Assembly: GCF_000817735.3 (NCBI RefSeq)
Contig: NZ_JTJC03000001.1
Coordinates: 1,479,635 to 1,543,634 of the forward strand
Origin: Scytonema millei VB511283
GTDB taxonomy: Bacteria; Cyanobacteriota; Cyanobacteriia; Cyanobacteriales; Chroococcidiopsidaceae
Reading direction: 5' to 3'
DNA: 64,000 nt
Under the pieces are notes generated by a model. That model made no database searches and was not told where the DNA came from. It saw only the letters and a program-made list of their open reading frames with translations. The position numbers and the translations under genes were made by a program. Below, piece after piece: positions 18,643-27,334 of the stretch; within the stretch, counting starts at the first letter, position 1, and every line of letters starts with the position of its first letter.

Positions 18643-20058
18643 TTACTTAGTTGGGGCAATAGGTAACAAAACATTGAAAATAGAACCCTCGCCAACTTTA
18701 CTTTTGACGGAAATGGAACCGCCACAGCGTAGTAAAAGTTGTTGGACGATCGTTAAACCAAGTCCCGCGCCGCCTAAATCTTCGCTAGAAACAGAACGCA
18801 CCCGATAAAAGCGATCGAAAATTTTGGGGATCTCGTTGGGCGAAATGCCAATTCCAGTATCGCGGAATTCTAGTTGCACGTATTCGCCTTGAGTACAAGC
18901 TTTAACCCAAACTTGCCCGCCTGTAGGAGTAAATTTAATGCTGTTATGTAACAAATTAATAGCAATTTGCCGCAACCAATTGTTAGAGCAGAAAATAGAA
19001 GGCAAATCGGGAGAAACGGTGTAGGCAAGCATAATGCCTTTTTCTTGAGCTAGAGGTTGATAGGTACTAACTACTCCTGGAATAATTTCACTCAGTTTCA
19101 ATGGTTGTAAAACTGTTTGCTCCGCCGTTTTGTCTAATTGGACTAATTCTAATAAACCATTAATTAAAGAGTTTTGGCGATCGCACTCGCTACTCAGAAT
19201 CTGCAAATAGCGCTGTTTTTGCGGTGGTTTGAGGTGAGGAGAATTTAACAGACTTAAAGCCGTTTTCATATGTGTCAGCGGAGTGCGGAGTTCTTCGCAC
19301 ATCCGACCGAACGATTCATCTTTACGACTTAAGGTACTTGCTAAGGCTTGATTTTGCCGTTTCAAACCGCCAGTGAGTTCGTCAAACGTACTGCGGCGAG
19401 TCGCATCTTGTTGCTGAACTTGTTTGGCAAATAATCGCTCTAATAGTACTGGATCGGGTGCAGACGGACAAGCAAATAGCGTCTCCCAATTGTTCATCAC
19501 CTCTGGGGCGATCGCGGGCTGTTTGTGCTGCGCTAGCTTCCAACGCACGCTTTGAGCCACGACATGACCAATTCCCTTGAGTACCTCTTGCAAAACTCGT
19601 CCCTCAAACGAGCAAAGACTCAGCAAGGGTAAAAATTTCTTTTGGCGATCGTTTTCCTTCGTTTTTCCCTTTTTTCGTTTCAGCCGCGATCGATGTGCCA
19701 GCACCATACAGCAGAATTGAGGTGAATGGACAATGAGAAAATAATCCCGCCGCAGATGGCTATTTGGTAATAATTGAACCGGAACCAATGGGAAACCAGA
19801 CAATTGAGCGATCGCAGTTTCCTGTCCGTAGCAAACATAGGTTTTGTCAGAGACTCTCACCTGCTCGTGATAGCGCTGAATCGAAGCATACCAAACTTTC
19901 CCTAATGGTAACTTCAGCCACAGTGTCGCTGAGATTTGCTTTTCTACCAGTAATTCCATCACCGATTCTACCAAGGAAAGCAAGGTTGCCGGACTTACCA
20001 ACATCGGCGACGGTGGTTGTTCTATACTCAGAGCCAGTCGATAAAGAGAGATATCCAT
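18643..20058 (-). CDS. Histidine-kinase-like protein lacking the phosphoacceptor His
   Basis: The 471-residue protein has an N-terminal sensor region (residues 1-210). The segment DYFLIVHSPQFCCMVLAHRS and LCSFEGRVLQEVL resembles that of the convergent kinase at 17003. The dimerisation helices carry CEELRTPLTHMKTA, so Glu255 stands where SHELRTPL kinases have His. The ATPase domain is complete: N-box INLLHNSIKFTP, G1 FRDTGIGIS, F-box IFDRFYR and G2 GGAGLGLTIV. It should therefore bind ATP but cannot autophosphorylate at the usual residue. Related cyanobacterial proteins may share the Glu, but I cannot check. No response regulator gene is adjacent. There is no membrane segment, so it is cytoplasmic. 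Confidence 0.85.
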   Translation of the reverse strand: MDISLYRLALSIEQPPSPMLVSPATLLSLVESVMELLVEKQISATLWLKLPLGKVWYASIQRYHEQVRVSDKTYVCYGQETAIAQLSGFPLVPVQLLPNSHLRRDYFLIVHSPQFCCMVLAHRSRLKRKKGKTKENDRQKKFLPLLSLCSFEGRVLQEVLKGIGHVVAQSVRWKLAQHKQPAIAPEVMNNWETLFACPSAPDPVLLERLFAKQVQQQDATRRSTFDELTGGLKRQNQALASTLSRKDESFGRMCEELRTPLTHMKTALSLLNSPHLKPPQKQRYLQILSSECDRQNSLINGLLELVQLDKTAEQTVLQPLKLSEIIPGVVSTYQPLAQEKGIMLAYTVSPDLPSIFCSNNWLRQIAINLLHNSIKFTPTGGQVWVKACTQGEYVQLEFRDTGIGISPNEIPKIFDRFYRVRSVSSEDLGGAGLGLTIVQQLLLRCGGSISVKSKVGEGSIFNVLLPIAPTK

Positions 20059-20155
20059 TACTAGGAATTATGGGTTAGAAGGAGGATAAAGAAGACAAGG
20101 GAGCCAAGGAGGACAAGGGAGCAATTCCAGCCACCAGCCACTAACCACTAGCCAC

Positions 20156-21694
20156 TCACTCCACTCCTGACTCCCGACTCCCAACTCCCGACTCCCGAAT
20201 TCTTAGTGCATTTCTCGCCTGTTCGCGATCGTCAAAGTGGATTTTTTCTGTACCGAGAATTTGGTAATCTTCGTGACCTTTACCAGCAATGAGTACGCCA
20301 TCGCCGGATTGGGCTTGTTGAATTGCCGTTTGAATTGCTGTAGCGCGATCGCCAATGACAAATGGCTCTATTGTGTTAGGAATGCCTGCGAGAATATCTT
20401 GGAGAATCCTTTCTGGGTCTTCGGTGCGGGGATTATCAGAAGTGACGTAAACGACATCTGCTAGATCGGCGGCGATTTTACCCATTTTCGGACGCTTGGT
20501 GCGATCGCGATCGCCGCCACAGCCAAACACGCAAATCATCTTACCTGGAATAAACGGTCGGGCTGCTTTCAACAAGTTTTCTAAACTATCAGGTGTATGA
20601 GCATAATCGACGATCGCGCTGATATCCTGACGGGGACTCACTTGCACCCGCTCCATTCTGCCAGGGACTCCGGCAAATTGCGGCAATACGTTAGCGATGA
20701 GTTGTAAATCTACGCCCAGGTGTAAAGCGGCTGCTACTGCTGCGAGTAAATTGGCGAGATTATACTGACCTACGAGCGGCGATCGAAATTCTACTTCTCC
20801 TACGGGTGTGTGTAATTTACCGCTTACTCCCGTTGGTTCGTAATCCAGATCGCTCAAATAGAAGTCAGCTGATATTCCAGTTTGGACGCTATAACTCCAC
20901 ACCCGTTCCGGTGGTAGTTGTTGAATTAATCTTTGTCCGTAGGGATCGTCTGTATTAATAACTGCTCGTCCTTCGAGATAATCGGGACTGAATAGCAAGG
21001 CTTTTGCGGCAAAATAGTCTTCCATATCGCGGTGGAAGTCTAGGTGATCTTGAGTGAGATTGGTAAACACCCCCACTTCAAACGGACACCCTAAAACTCG
21101 TCCTTGTGCTAAAGCATGAGAACTGACTTCCATTACCGCTACTTGAGTTCCCGCTTGCACGGCGTTAGCTAATTGTTTTTGCAGTTCTACAGCAAATGGT
21201 GTGGTATGAGCTGCTGTTTGCTCGAAACCCGCCCAACGAGAATAAAGAGTTCCAAATAAAGCTGTAGATAACTTTGCTTGTTGGAGGAAAAATTCGATTA
21301 AATGAGTCGTAGTTGTTTTACCATTCGTTCCCGTCACCCCCACCAATTTCATCCGTGTAGCCGGATAACCATAAAAAGCAGCCGCCACCCCAGCGCAAGC
21401 TCGAACCATATCTGTAGCAGAAATAATGCAAGGCTCTCCCTCAGCTCTCTTTTGGGCTACCTGAGAAGAGACTAAAGCCGCGATCGCCCCACTCGCGATC
21501 GCGCTTTGCCAAAACTCTCCTCCATCCACCCGCGTTCCTGGCATTCCAATAAATAAATCTCCCGCTTGACAAGCATGAGAATTTGTCGTTAAACCTTTCA
21601 CCTCCAGATCTAAAGCTGGATGCTGGGGTAGTTGCTCGATACTGTCAACTTTTGCTAACAATTCACCTAACTTCATAGTTTTGTCATTGGTCAT
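20156..21694 (-). CDS. murE: UDP-MurNAc-tripeptide synthetase (diaminopimelate-adding)
   Basis: The 512-residue ligase adds meso-diaminopimelate to UDP-MurNAc-L-Ala-D-Glu with ATP in the cytoplasm, a step in peptidoglycan synthesis. Motifs in order are VTGTNGKTTTTHLIEF (P-loop, about residue 116), FTNLTQDHLDFH, the diaminopimelate-specificity motif DNPRTEDP, and GKGHEDYQ near the end. DNPRTEDP argues against a lysine-adding enzyme. The last dozen residues (ESGVGSRESGVE) are encoded by the CTCCCGACTCC intergenic repeat, so the natural stop seems to have been lost or extended into the repeat. It is monocistronic with repeat-rich gaps on both sides. Confidence 0.95.
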   Translation of the reverse strand: MTNDKTMKLGELLAKVDSIEQLPQHPALDLEVKGLTTNSHACQAGDLFIGMPGTRVDGGEFWQSAIASGAIAALVSSQVAQKRAEGEPCIISATDMVRACAGVAAAFYGYPATRMKLVGVTGTNGKTTTTHLIEFFLQQAKLSTALFGTLYSRWAGFEQTAAHTTPFAVELQKQLANAVQAGTQVAVMEVSSHALAQGRVLGCPFEVGVFTNLTQDHLDFHRDMEDYFAAKALLFSPDYLEGRAVINTDDPYGQRLIQQLPPERVWSYSVQTGISADFYLSDLDYEPTGVSGKLHTPVGEVEFRSPLVGQYNLANLLAAVAAALHLGVDLQLIANVLPQFAGVPGRMERVQVSPRQDISAIVDYAHTPDSLENLLKAARPFIPGKMICVFGCGGDRDRTKRPKMGKIAADLADVVYVTSDNPRTEDPERILQDILAGIPNTIEPFVIGDRATAIQTAIQQAQSGDGVLIAGKGHEDYQILGTEKIHFDDREQARNALRIRESGVGSRESGVE

Positions 21695-21718
21695 TGGTCA
21701 TTGGTCATTGGTCAAAAG

Positions 21719-21812
21719 TGAGCGGCTAGTGGCTAGTGGCTAGTCACTAGTCACCAGCCACTAGCCACTGATAACTGACAACTGTTAACTGATAACTGTT
21801 AACTAGCTAGCT
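21719..21812. repeat. Inverted and direct short repeats between murE and the glutaredoxin-like gene
   Basis: GGCTAGTGGCTAGTGGCTAG is followed by its inverse CTAGTCACCAGCCACTAGCC and then by several TGATAACTGACAAC units. This hairpin-forming patch is typical of the gaps in this window. Confidence 0.6.
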
Positions 21813-21834
21813 TAATCCCAGCTTTCAATTGCAC

Positions 21835-22116
21835 CTATTCTGCTTCATGATGATTTACATATTTCTGAAGCATCTGTTGAATTTGACTGACTGTAGCGCG
21901 AGGAGAGGGACGAGGGAGAAGGAGCGATCGCCCATCGTCGCTATGCAGAAATAAAACAGGTACTTCGTATTGATATGCTTGCCACCAATCTTCCTGTAGC
22001 GTGATGTCGCGGACTTCCAGCGATAGCTCTTGGTGTGTAGATAAAATTTGTGCTAGCTTTTCCTGCAAGCCTTCACACAAATGACATTCAGGTTTGCTAT
22101 AGAGAATCAAATGCAT
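21835..22116 (-). CDS. Glutaredoxin/thioredoxin-fold small protein
   Basis: I start this gene at the ATG at 22116, giving 93 residues beginning MHLILYSKPECHLCEGL. The longer frame upstream is built from repeat sequence. The CxxC motif CHLC on the first helix, the strand-helix-strand order and EVPVLFLHSDDG (the cis-Pro loop of glutaredoxin folds) support a DUF836/glutaredoxin-like protein. It probably performs dithiol-disulfide exchange in the cytoplasm. It lies divergent from cysH, which needs a thioredoxin or glutaredoxin as reductant, but a functional link is only suggested by position. Confidence 0.8.
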   Translation of the reverse strand: MHLILYSKPECHLCEGLQEKLAQILSTHQELSLEVRDITLQEDWWQAYQYEVPVLFLHSDDGRSLLLPRPSPRATVSQIQQMLQKYVNHHEAE

Positions 22117-22269
22117 AAACTTAAGTTGTAAGTCGTAAGTCGAGCAAGAGAGCGCTCCCGAGCGCTCGGGAGCAATTCTAGTCACTAGTCACCAGCCACT
22201 AGTCACTGATAACTGATAACTGATTTCCGTTATTGTTGAATATGCAGAACTATTCACATCATTGCGCAG

Positions 22270-22992
22270 ATGACTGTTTCAACATCTTCTATCCAAACAC
22301 CCAATTTCGATCTAGATGAGCTAAATCGCAAATATGAGACAGCTCATCCTAGCAAAATTCTTGCCTGGTGTGTCGAGAACATTTCTACAGGATTAGTACA
22401 AACCAGCGCTTTCAACGTAGACGATATCGTCATCACCGATATTCTCTACCGCGAACTCAAGCACCGCACCCCAGTTATGTTTCTCGACACTTTACACCAC
22501 TTTCCTCAGACTTTAGAGCTTGTCTCCAAAGTTAAAGACTTGTACGACTTGGATCTGCAAGTTTATAAAATCCCAGACGTGGATACTCGGGCTGCTTTTG
22601 CTGCCAAATATGGCGAAGCTCTATGGGATAGCGACATTAAGCAATTTCACCACTTGACCAAAATCGAACCGCTGCAACGAGGACTAGCCGAACTCAACGC
22701 TGTAGCTTGGATTACCGGACGGCGACGCGATCAGGCGCGTACCCGTTCTGACATGCCCGTTTTTGAACTTGACAGTCAACAGCGCCTCAAAGTTAATCCC
22801 ATTGCTAGTTGGACGCGCAAAGAAACTTGGGCGTATGTCTTTGAGCATAACGTCATTTACAATCCGCTCCACGACCAAGGCTATCCCAGTATTGGCGACG
22901 AACCAATTACTACGCCTGTAGCCGAAGGCGAAGACGAACGCGCCGGACGCTGGCGGGGTTCTGACAAGACTGAATGTGGAATTCATATTTGA
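22270..22992 (+). CDS. cysH: Phosphoadenylyl-sulfate reductase
   Basis: The 240-residue enzyme reduces phosphoadenylyl sulfate to sulfite in assimilatory sulfate reduction. It has the adenine nucleotide alpha-hydrolase fold: LVQTSAFNVDDIVITDI near residue 42, VMFLDTLHHFP, TGRRRDQARTR, and the C-terminal catalytic ECGIHI with the single redox Cys. The extra cysteine pairs that bind an iron-sulfur cluster in APS reductases are absent, which argues for the thioredoxin-dependent PAPS type. The stop lies nine bases before the sbcD start, so the two genes share a transcript. Confidence 0.94.
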   Translation: MTVSTSSIQTPNFDLDELNRKYETAHPSKILAWCVENISTGLVQTSAFNVDDIVITDILYRELKHRTPVMFLDTLHHFPQTLELVSKVKDLYDLDLQVYKIPDVDTRAAFAAKYGEALWDSDIKQFHHLTKIEPLQRGLAELNAVAWITGRRRDQARTRSDMPVFELDSQQRLKVNPIASWTRKETWAYVFEHNVIYNPLHDQGYPSIGDEPITTPVAEGEDERAGRWRGSDKTECGIHI

Positions 22993-23001
22993 AGGAGACA
23001 T

Positions 23002-24297
23002 ATGATTAAAATCCTCCACCTCTCAGACATCCACATGGGAAGCAGCTTTTCCCACGGTCGGCTCAATCCTGAAACTGGGTTGAATACACGCTTAGAAGAT
23101 TTTGTCAAGACTCTATCGCGCTGTATCGATCGCGCCTTAGAAGAACCAGTGGATTTGGTGCTGTTTGGTGGGGATGCTTTTCCCGATGCCACGCCACCCC
23201 CATATATTCAAGAAAAATTTGCCAGTCAATTTCGTCGCTTGGTTGATGCTCGGGTTCCCACCGTATTATTGGTAGGCAACCACGACCAGCATTCCCAAGG
23301 GCAAGGGGGGGCGAGTTTGTGCATTTATCGAACCTTGGGCGTACCAGGGTTTATGGTGGGCGATCGCTTGATGACCCATCACATTCAAACAAACAATGGT
23401 ACAGTTCAAGTCATCACTCTCCCCTGGCTGACTCGTTCCACCCTCCTGACTCGTCCAGAAACAGAAGGTTTATCCCTCGCTGATGTCAACCAGTTATTAA
23501 TCGATCGCTTGCGTGCTGCCTTAGAAGGAGAAATTCGTCGGCTCGACCCCAAGATTCCGACCGTACTTCTGGGTCATTTGATGATCGATAATGCTTCCTA
23601 TGGTGCAGAACGCTTCTTAGCTGTAGGGAAAGGTTTTACTATTCCCCTGTCTCTACTAACTCGTCCCGAGTTTGATTACGTTGCTCTCGGACACGTCCAC
23701 CGCCATCAAAACCTCAACCCATCTAACGAACCGCCAATTATCTATCCTGGTAGTATCGAGCGAGTCGATTTTAGCGAAGAAAAAGAAGACAAAGGCTATG
23801 TGATGATAGAACTACAGCGGAGTAGTACCAAATGGGAGTTCTGCCCGCTACCAGTTCGTCCTTTTTGTACCATTAACGTCGATGTCGCCAATGCAGCCGA
23901 TCCGCAAGCAGCTTTAATCAAAGCGATCGCGAAAAAGAATATTACCGATGCAGTCGTCAGATTAATTTATAAACTCCGCTCCGATCAAATCGATTTAATT
24001 GACAATGCAGCACTTCATCAAGTTCTAAGTTCTGCTCACAGTTATACAATTCAACCAGAGCTGATCAGTCAGCTAGCACGACCGCGTTTACCGCAATTAG
24101 ACGCGAGTAGCAGTATCGATCCCCTCGATGCCTTAAAAACTTATCTAGATAATCGCGAGGACTTGAAAGATATTACCGCTCAAATGATGGTAGCTGCCCA
24201 ACAATTATTAGCAGCCGATACAGAAACTTGGTTAGAATCTGCCCCAGAAACTAGAACCGATGCAAGTAACACTGACGGACAGTTACGGTTACTGTGA
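23002..24297 (+). CDS. sbcD: Exonuclease SbcD-like metallophosphoesterase
   Basis: The 431-residue protein is a calcineurin-like phosphoesterase of the SbcD/Mre11 family, which with SbcC/Rad50 processes DNA ends and hairpins. Metal-binding motifs are in order: LHLSDIHMGSS, FGGDAFPD, LLVGNHDQHS, LLGHLMID and VALGHVHRHQ. The start has GAAGGAGA six bases upstream. The last 130 residues form a helical region likely to contact SbcC. No sbcC gene lies in the window. It follows cysH nine bases downstream, an unexpected partner with no obvious pathway link. Confidence 0.88.
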   Translation: MIKILHLSDIHMGSSFSHGRLNPETGLNTRLEDFVKTLSRCIDRALEEPVDLVLFGGDAFPDATPPPYIQEKFASQFRRLVDARVPTVLLVGNHDQHSQGQGGASLCIYRTLGVPGFMVGDRLMTHHIQTNNGTVQVITLPWLTRSTLLTRPETEGLSLADVNQLLIDRLRAALEGEIRRLDPKIPTVLLGHLMIDNASYGAERFLAVGKGFTIPLSLLTRPEFDYVALGHVHRHQNLNPSNEPPIIYPGSIERVDFSEEKEDKGYVMIELQRSSTKWEFCPLPVRPFCTINVDVANAADPQAALIKAIAKKNITDAVVRLIYKLRSDQIDLIDNAALHQVLSSAHSYTIQPELISQLARPRLPQLDASSSIDPLDALKTYLDNREDLKDITAQMMVAAQQLLAADTETWLESAPETRTDASNTDGQLRLL

Positions 24298-24393
24298 AAT
24301 CAGTTATCAGTTATCAGTGGCTAGTGGCTGGTGACCAGTGACTAGTCACTAGCCACTAGCCACTCACTTTTGACCAATCACTAATGACAACTG
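24298..24393. repeat. Hairpin-forming repeats between sbcD and csaB
   Basis: GTGGCTAGTGGCTGGTGACC and GTCACTAGCCACTAGCCACT form an imperfect inverted repeat flanked by CAGTTATCAGTTATCAG units. It separates two convergent genes and may terminate both transcripts. Confidence 0.55.
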
Positions 24394-25440
24394 CTATTGC
24401 AATACTTCCCTGAGCAATTCACGATGCATGTAGGCTCTGTCTACTAAAGACTGAATTTGGTCTGGGCTTAAGGGGTCGCCGTTGGCATAATGTTCGATCC
24501 AAGTTTGGCTGATAATATTGGGGTCGTCGGGAATTTGAGCCACATCCCAACCAGGGATAGAAAGTTCTGCCATCAGACGATCGACTTTTGGATCGTAGCT
24601 GATGGCAAAACAGCGGCAACCTTCCGCAGCTGCCATAATTAGGCTGTGAAAGCGCATTCCAATTGCCATTTCTACGCCGCGAAATACGCCTTTTAAACTT
24701 TTCGGATCTTCGAGGTAGAGGATTTGATTTGCTCCAGGTAATTGCGGCTGAATCGCTTGAGCAATCGCTAAGTCTTGCGATAACTGAAATGGAACTAATA
24801 AAATGCAGGTGTCTGTTGCCCGTTGAAAGTCAACTAAAGCGCGAGTCAAATTCGCAAGGCGATTGGGAGTTAATTGTGGGTGCGATCGCAAAGTCACGGC
24901 AACTCTCGGCGCTGGTAAATCCCACAGCCCAGGAGTATTTCCGGCTTCTAACGCCCATACCGGATCGGGTGCTTGCAGGTGGGGAATCTGCCAATTGGTC
25001 AGCAAACTTGCCGAACCGCGATCGCGGACGCTCACCCCCGTACATCCAGCAAATGTCTGTTTTGTCAACCAACGGGTAAGCGGACTTTTTAAAGGACCAA
25101 TTCCCTGCGCCCAAGCCATCGTTTTCAACCCTAACTTTTGCGCCATAGTCATTAATCCACCGTAGTAAAAGGGGCTAATAGCACTAGTAGAATCTTGCAT
25201 GATGCTGCCCCCACCCCAAATGAAAGCATCAGACTGCTGCAAGGTTTGCCACACAGGAGAAAAAGCCATGCGATCGCAAGCTTCTACTTGATAGCGCTCC
25301 TGCGTCTGCGCTGGATTACCAGACAGAATAATAGGCGTGGCATTTTTGGGTAGCATTTGCAACAGTGTTGCCAGCAACGCCTCATCACCGCCATTACCTT
25401 TACCGTAATAACCGCACAAAACCACCCGGATTTGCCTCAC
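24394..25440 (-). CDS. csaB: Polysaccharide pyruvyl transferase CsaB
   Basis: The protein belongs to the polysaccharide pyruvyl transferase family, which adds a ketal pyruvate to cell-wall or exopolysaccharide sugars. In several bacteria this creates the binding site for SLH-domain surface proteins. I choose GTG at 25440 (348 residues, MRQIRVVLCGYYGKGNGGDE) over TTG at 25455, which adds five residues. Motifs include the N-terminal GYYGKGNGGDEALL, AFIWGGGSIMQDSTS, MAWAQGIGPLKSP, and GMRFHSLIMAAAEG with the conserved His. The length fits CsaB. Cyanobacteria carry SLH-domain porins, so a role in anchoring outer-membrane proteins is plausible. Confidence 0.9.
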   Translation of the reverse strand: MRQIRVVLCGYYGKGNGGDEALLATLLQMLPKNATPIILSGNPAQTQERYQVEACDRMAFSPVWQTLQQSDAFIWGGGSIMQDSTSAISPFYYGGLMTMAQKLGLKTMAWAQGIGPLKSPLTRWLTKQTFAGCTGVSVRDRGSASLLTNWQIPHLQAPDPVWALEAGNTPGLWDLPAPRVAVTLRSHPQLTPNRLANLTRALVDFQRATDTCILLVPFQLSQDLAIAQAIQPQLPGANQILYLEDPKSLKGVFRGVEMAIGMRFHSLIMAAAEGCRCFAISYDPKVDRLMAELSIPGWDVAQIPDDPNIISQTWIEHYANGDPLSPDQIQSLVDRAYMHRELLREVLQ

Positions 25441-25562
25441 ATCGTCACCCCGCAATCTTGACTTAATCCAAACTTGATAAAAACTTTATAATATATTGGC
25501 TGTATGTTGGCAGTTAACAGTTATCAGTTATCAGTGGAGAGTGACTAGTGGCTGGTGGTTAG

Positions 25563-25680
25563 TGACTAGAATGACTCCTTTGTCCCCCTTCTCCCCCTAA
25601 TCCCCACTCCCTTCGGTCGCGGGAACCCCGAGTTCCCCCTTGTCCCCTCGCTCCTCACTCCTCGCTCCTCACCCCTCATC
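25563..25680. repeat. Copy 1 of a duplicated roughly 100-bp leader
   Basis: This C-rich block runs up to the DUF2499 ATG and contains CCCCACTCCCTTCGGTCGCG, then GGAACCCCGAGTTCCCC and CTCCTCACTCCTCGC. An almost identical block, in the same orientation, directly precedes larB (34201-34301). Confidence 0.8.
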
Positions 25681-26013
25681 ATGCACGTACTCTCAATTCC
25701 TACCTGGATTATTCACGTCTCTAGTGTCATTGAATGGGCGATCGCCATTTGGTTAATTTGGAGTTATGGCGAGGCTGTGGGCAATCGCGCTTGGTATGCG
25801 TTTTCTCTGGCAATGCTACCAGCTTTAATTAGTGCCATGTGTGCCTGTACTTGGCATTTCTTCGACAATGCCCAATCTTTAGAGTGGTTGGTGACGCTTC
25901 AAGCTAGCATGACTTTAATAGGAAACTTCACGTTATTAGCTGCTGGTTGGTTGCTGTGGCGTTCGACGCGCTCGCCAGTAACGCGATCGCACAGCAAGAT
26001 TTCTTCTAAGTAG
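25681..26013 (+). CDS. DUF2499 (Ycf49-like) membrane protein
   Basis: The 110-residue protein has three hydrophobic segments (about residues 10-28, 40-58 and 72-92) and the family signature ISAMCACTWHFFDN. This is the DUF2499/Ycf49-like family found in cyanobacteria and plastid-bearing organisms. Its role is unknown, and membrane location is inferred from the hydrophobic segments. It is followed 61 bases later by a DUF3593 gene, a pairing I recall from other cyanobacteria. The ATG directly follows a duplicated C-rich leader that provides no ribosome site. Confidence 0.85.
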   Translation: MHVLSIPTWIIHVSSVIEWAIAIWLIWSYGEAVGNRAWYAFSLAMLPALISAMCACTWHFFDNAQSLEWLVTLQASMTLIGNFTLLAAGWLLWRSTRSPVTRSHSKISSK

Positions 26014-26074
26014 AAGGATAAAATTAAACGTACAATACATTTGCTTTCTGCCTTCTGCCTTCTGTCTATCTCTA

Positions 26075-26392
26075 ATGATTTCAAAAGAAACTCTTTTCGC
26101 ACTCTCTCTGTTTCCCTATCTAGGCTTTCTCTGGTTCGCAACTCGCTCTCAACAACTGCCGCGCCTAGCATTATTTGGCTTCTACGGTACTTTGGTATTT
26201 GTCGCCGTCACTATCCCCGCCGGAATTTACGCCCAAGTTCATTACGGCGAATCTCTCGCCAATGTTGACTGGTTGCATGGTAGCGCTGAAGTGTTTTTAA
26301 CTCTCTCTAACATTTTGATTGTTTTGGGTTTTCGACAAGCTTTGAAGCAGGGAGTCGGGAGTCGGGAGTCGGGAGTCGGGGAAGAGAGCTGA
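26075..26392 (+). CDS. DUF3593 membrane protein
   Basis: The 105-residue protein begins MISKETLFALSLFPYLGFLWF and has three hydrophobic segments. The middle segment FYGTLVFVAVTIPAGIYAQVHYG and LADVDWLHGSAE-like ANVDWLHGSAEVFLTLSN match what I know of DUF3593, a cyanobacterial and plant family of unknown function. The last dozen residues (GVGSRESGVGEES) are encoded by the GGAGTCGGGAGTCGGGAGTC intergenic repeat, so the native C-terminus has been extended. It is probably co-transcribed with the DUF2499 gene. Confidence 0.85.
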   Translation: MISKETLFALSLFPYLGFLWFATRSQQLPRLALFGFYGTLVFVAVTIPAGIYAQVHYGESLANVDWLHGSAEVFLTLSNILIVLGFRQALKQGVGSRESGVGEES

Positions 26393-26470
26393 GGGAGCAT
26401 TCAAAATTCGATCGTGTACCACTCTCTACTGATAACTGTTAACTGATAACTGACAACTGATAACTGACTT

Positions 26471-27244
26471 ATGGATCTTTTTCCTGCCATAGATTTACTT
26501 GAAGGACGCTGCGTGCGACTGTATCAGGGAGACTACGATCGCTCCCAGGTTTTTCACGATAATCCTGCTGATGTTGCGCAACAATGGGCTAGTCAAGGTG
26601 CTACGTGGCTGCATGTCGTCGATTTAGATGGTGCAAAAGCAGGTAAACCCGCTAACTTGGAGGCGATCGCGGCTATTGTAGAGGCAGTGTCAGTACCAAT
26701 TCAAGTTGGTGGTGGGTTGCGCGATCGCGCTAGCGTTGCCCAGCTCTTAGAATTAGGCGTACAGCGAGCTATTTTGGGTACTGTGGCTGTAGAACAACCC
26801 CAGTTAGTAGCAAATCTGTGTCAAGAATTTCCAGGGCGAATTGTTGTTGGTATTGATGCGCGTAATGGTAAGGTAGCTACACGCGGCTGGTTGGAAACTT
26901 CGGAAGTCTTAGCCACAGATTTAGCCCAGCGAATGCAACAACTGGGTGCGGCAGCAATTATTTACACTGATATTCATCGCGATGGAACTCTTGCTGGACC
27001 CAACTTGGATGCACTACGAGAGTTAGCTACAAGTTTATCTATTCCCGTCATCGCTTCTGGTGGTGTAAGTTCTATTACGGATTTACTCAGCCTTCTAGCT
27101 TTAGAACCCCTCGGCGTTACGGGTGCGATCGTCGGTCGCGCCTTGTATACTGGCGATATTTCCCTCAAACAAGCTATACAAGCAGTCGGACAAGGACGCT
27201 GGCAAGATATCCCTCCAGATTTAGGATCGTCGGCTTTTGCCTAA
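26471..27244 (+). CDS. hisA: Phosphoribosylformimino-AICAR ribotide isomerase
   Basis: The 257-residue TIM-barrel enzyme carries out the fourth step of histidine synthesis, an Amadori rearrangement of ProFAR. The catalytic Asp8 is in [17 protein letters not shown] and the second Asp in [16 protein letters not shown]. Phosphate-binding glycines appear in VGGGLRDR and ASGGVSS. The length is as expected. It stands alone, with no other his gene nearby, which is common in cyanobacteria. The segment preceding the ATG is made of TGATAACTGA repeats, so the ribosome site is unclear. Confidence 0.96.
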   Translation: MDLFPAIDLLEGRCVRLYQGDYDRSQVFHDNPADVAQQWASQGATWLHVVDLDGAKAGKPANLEAIAAIVEAVSVPIQVGGGLRDRASVAQLLELGVQRAILGTVAVEQPQLVANLCQEFPGRIVVGIDARNGKVATRGWLETSEVLATDLAQRMQQLGAAAIIYTDIHRDGTLAGPNLDALRELATSLSIPVIASGGVSSITDLLSLLALEPLGVTGAIVGRALYTGDISLKQAIQAVGQGRWQDIPPDLGSSAFA

Positions 27245-27334
27245 TTGCTTGATTTGAAAGTGAGGAGTGAAGAGTGGCTGGTGGCTAGTGGCTAGCTACT
27301 CACAAATGACCAATGACCAATGACCAATGACTTC

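Noticed and set aside
24298..24393. Possible CRISPR-like array from repeated CTAGTGGCTGGTGACTAG units
   Set aside because: Units are too short and adjoining, without spacers; they are ordinary short repeats found in many gaps here.
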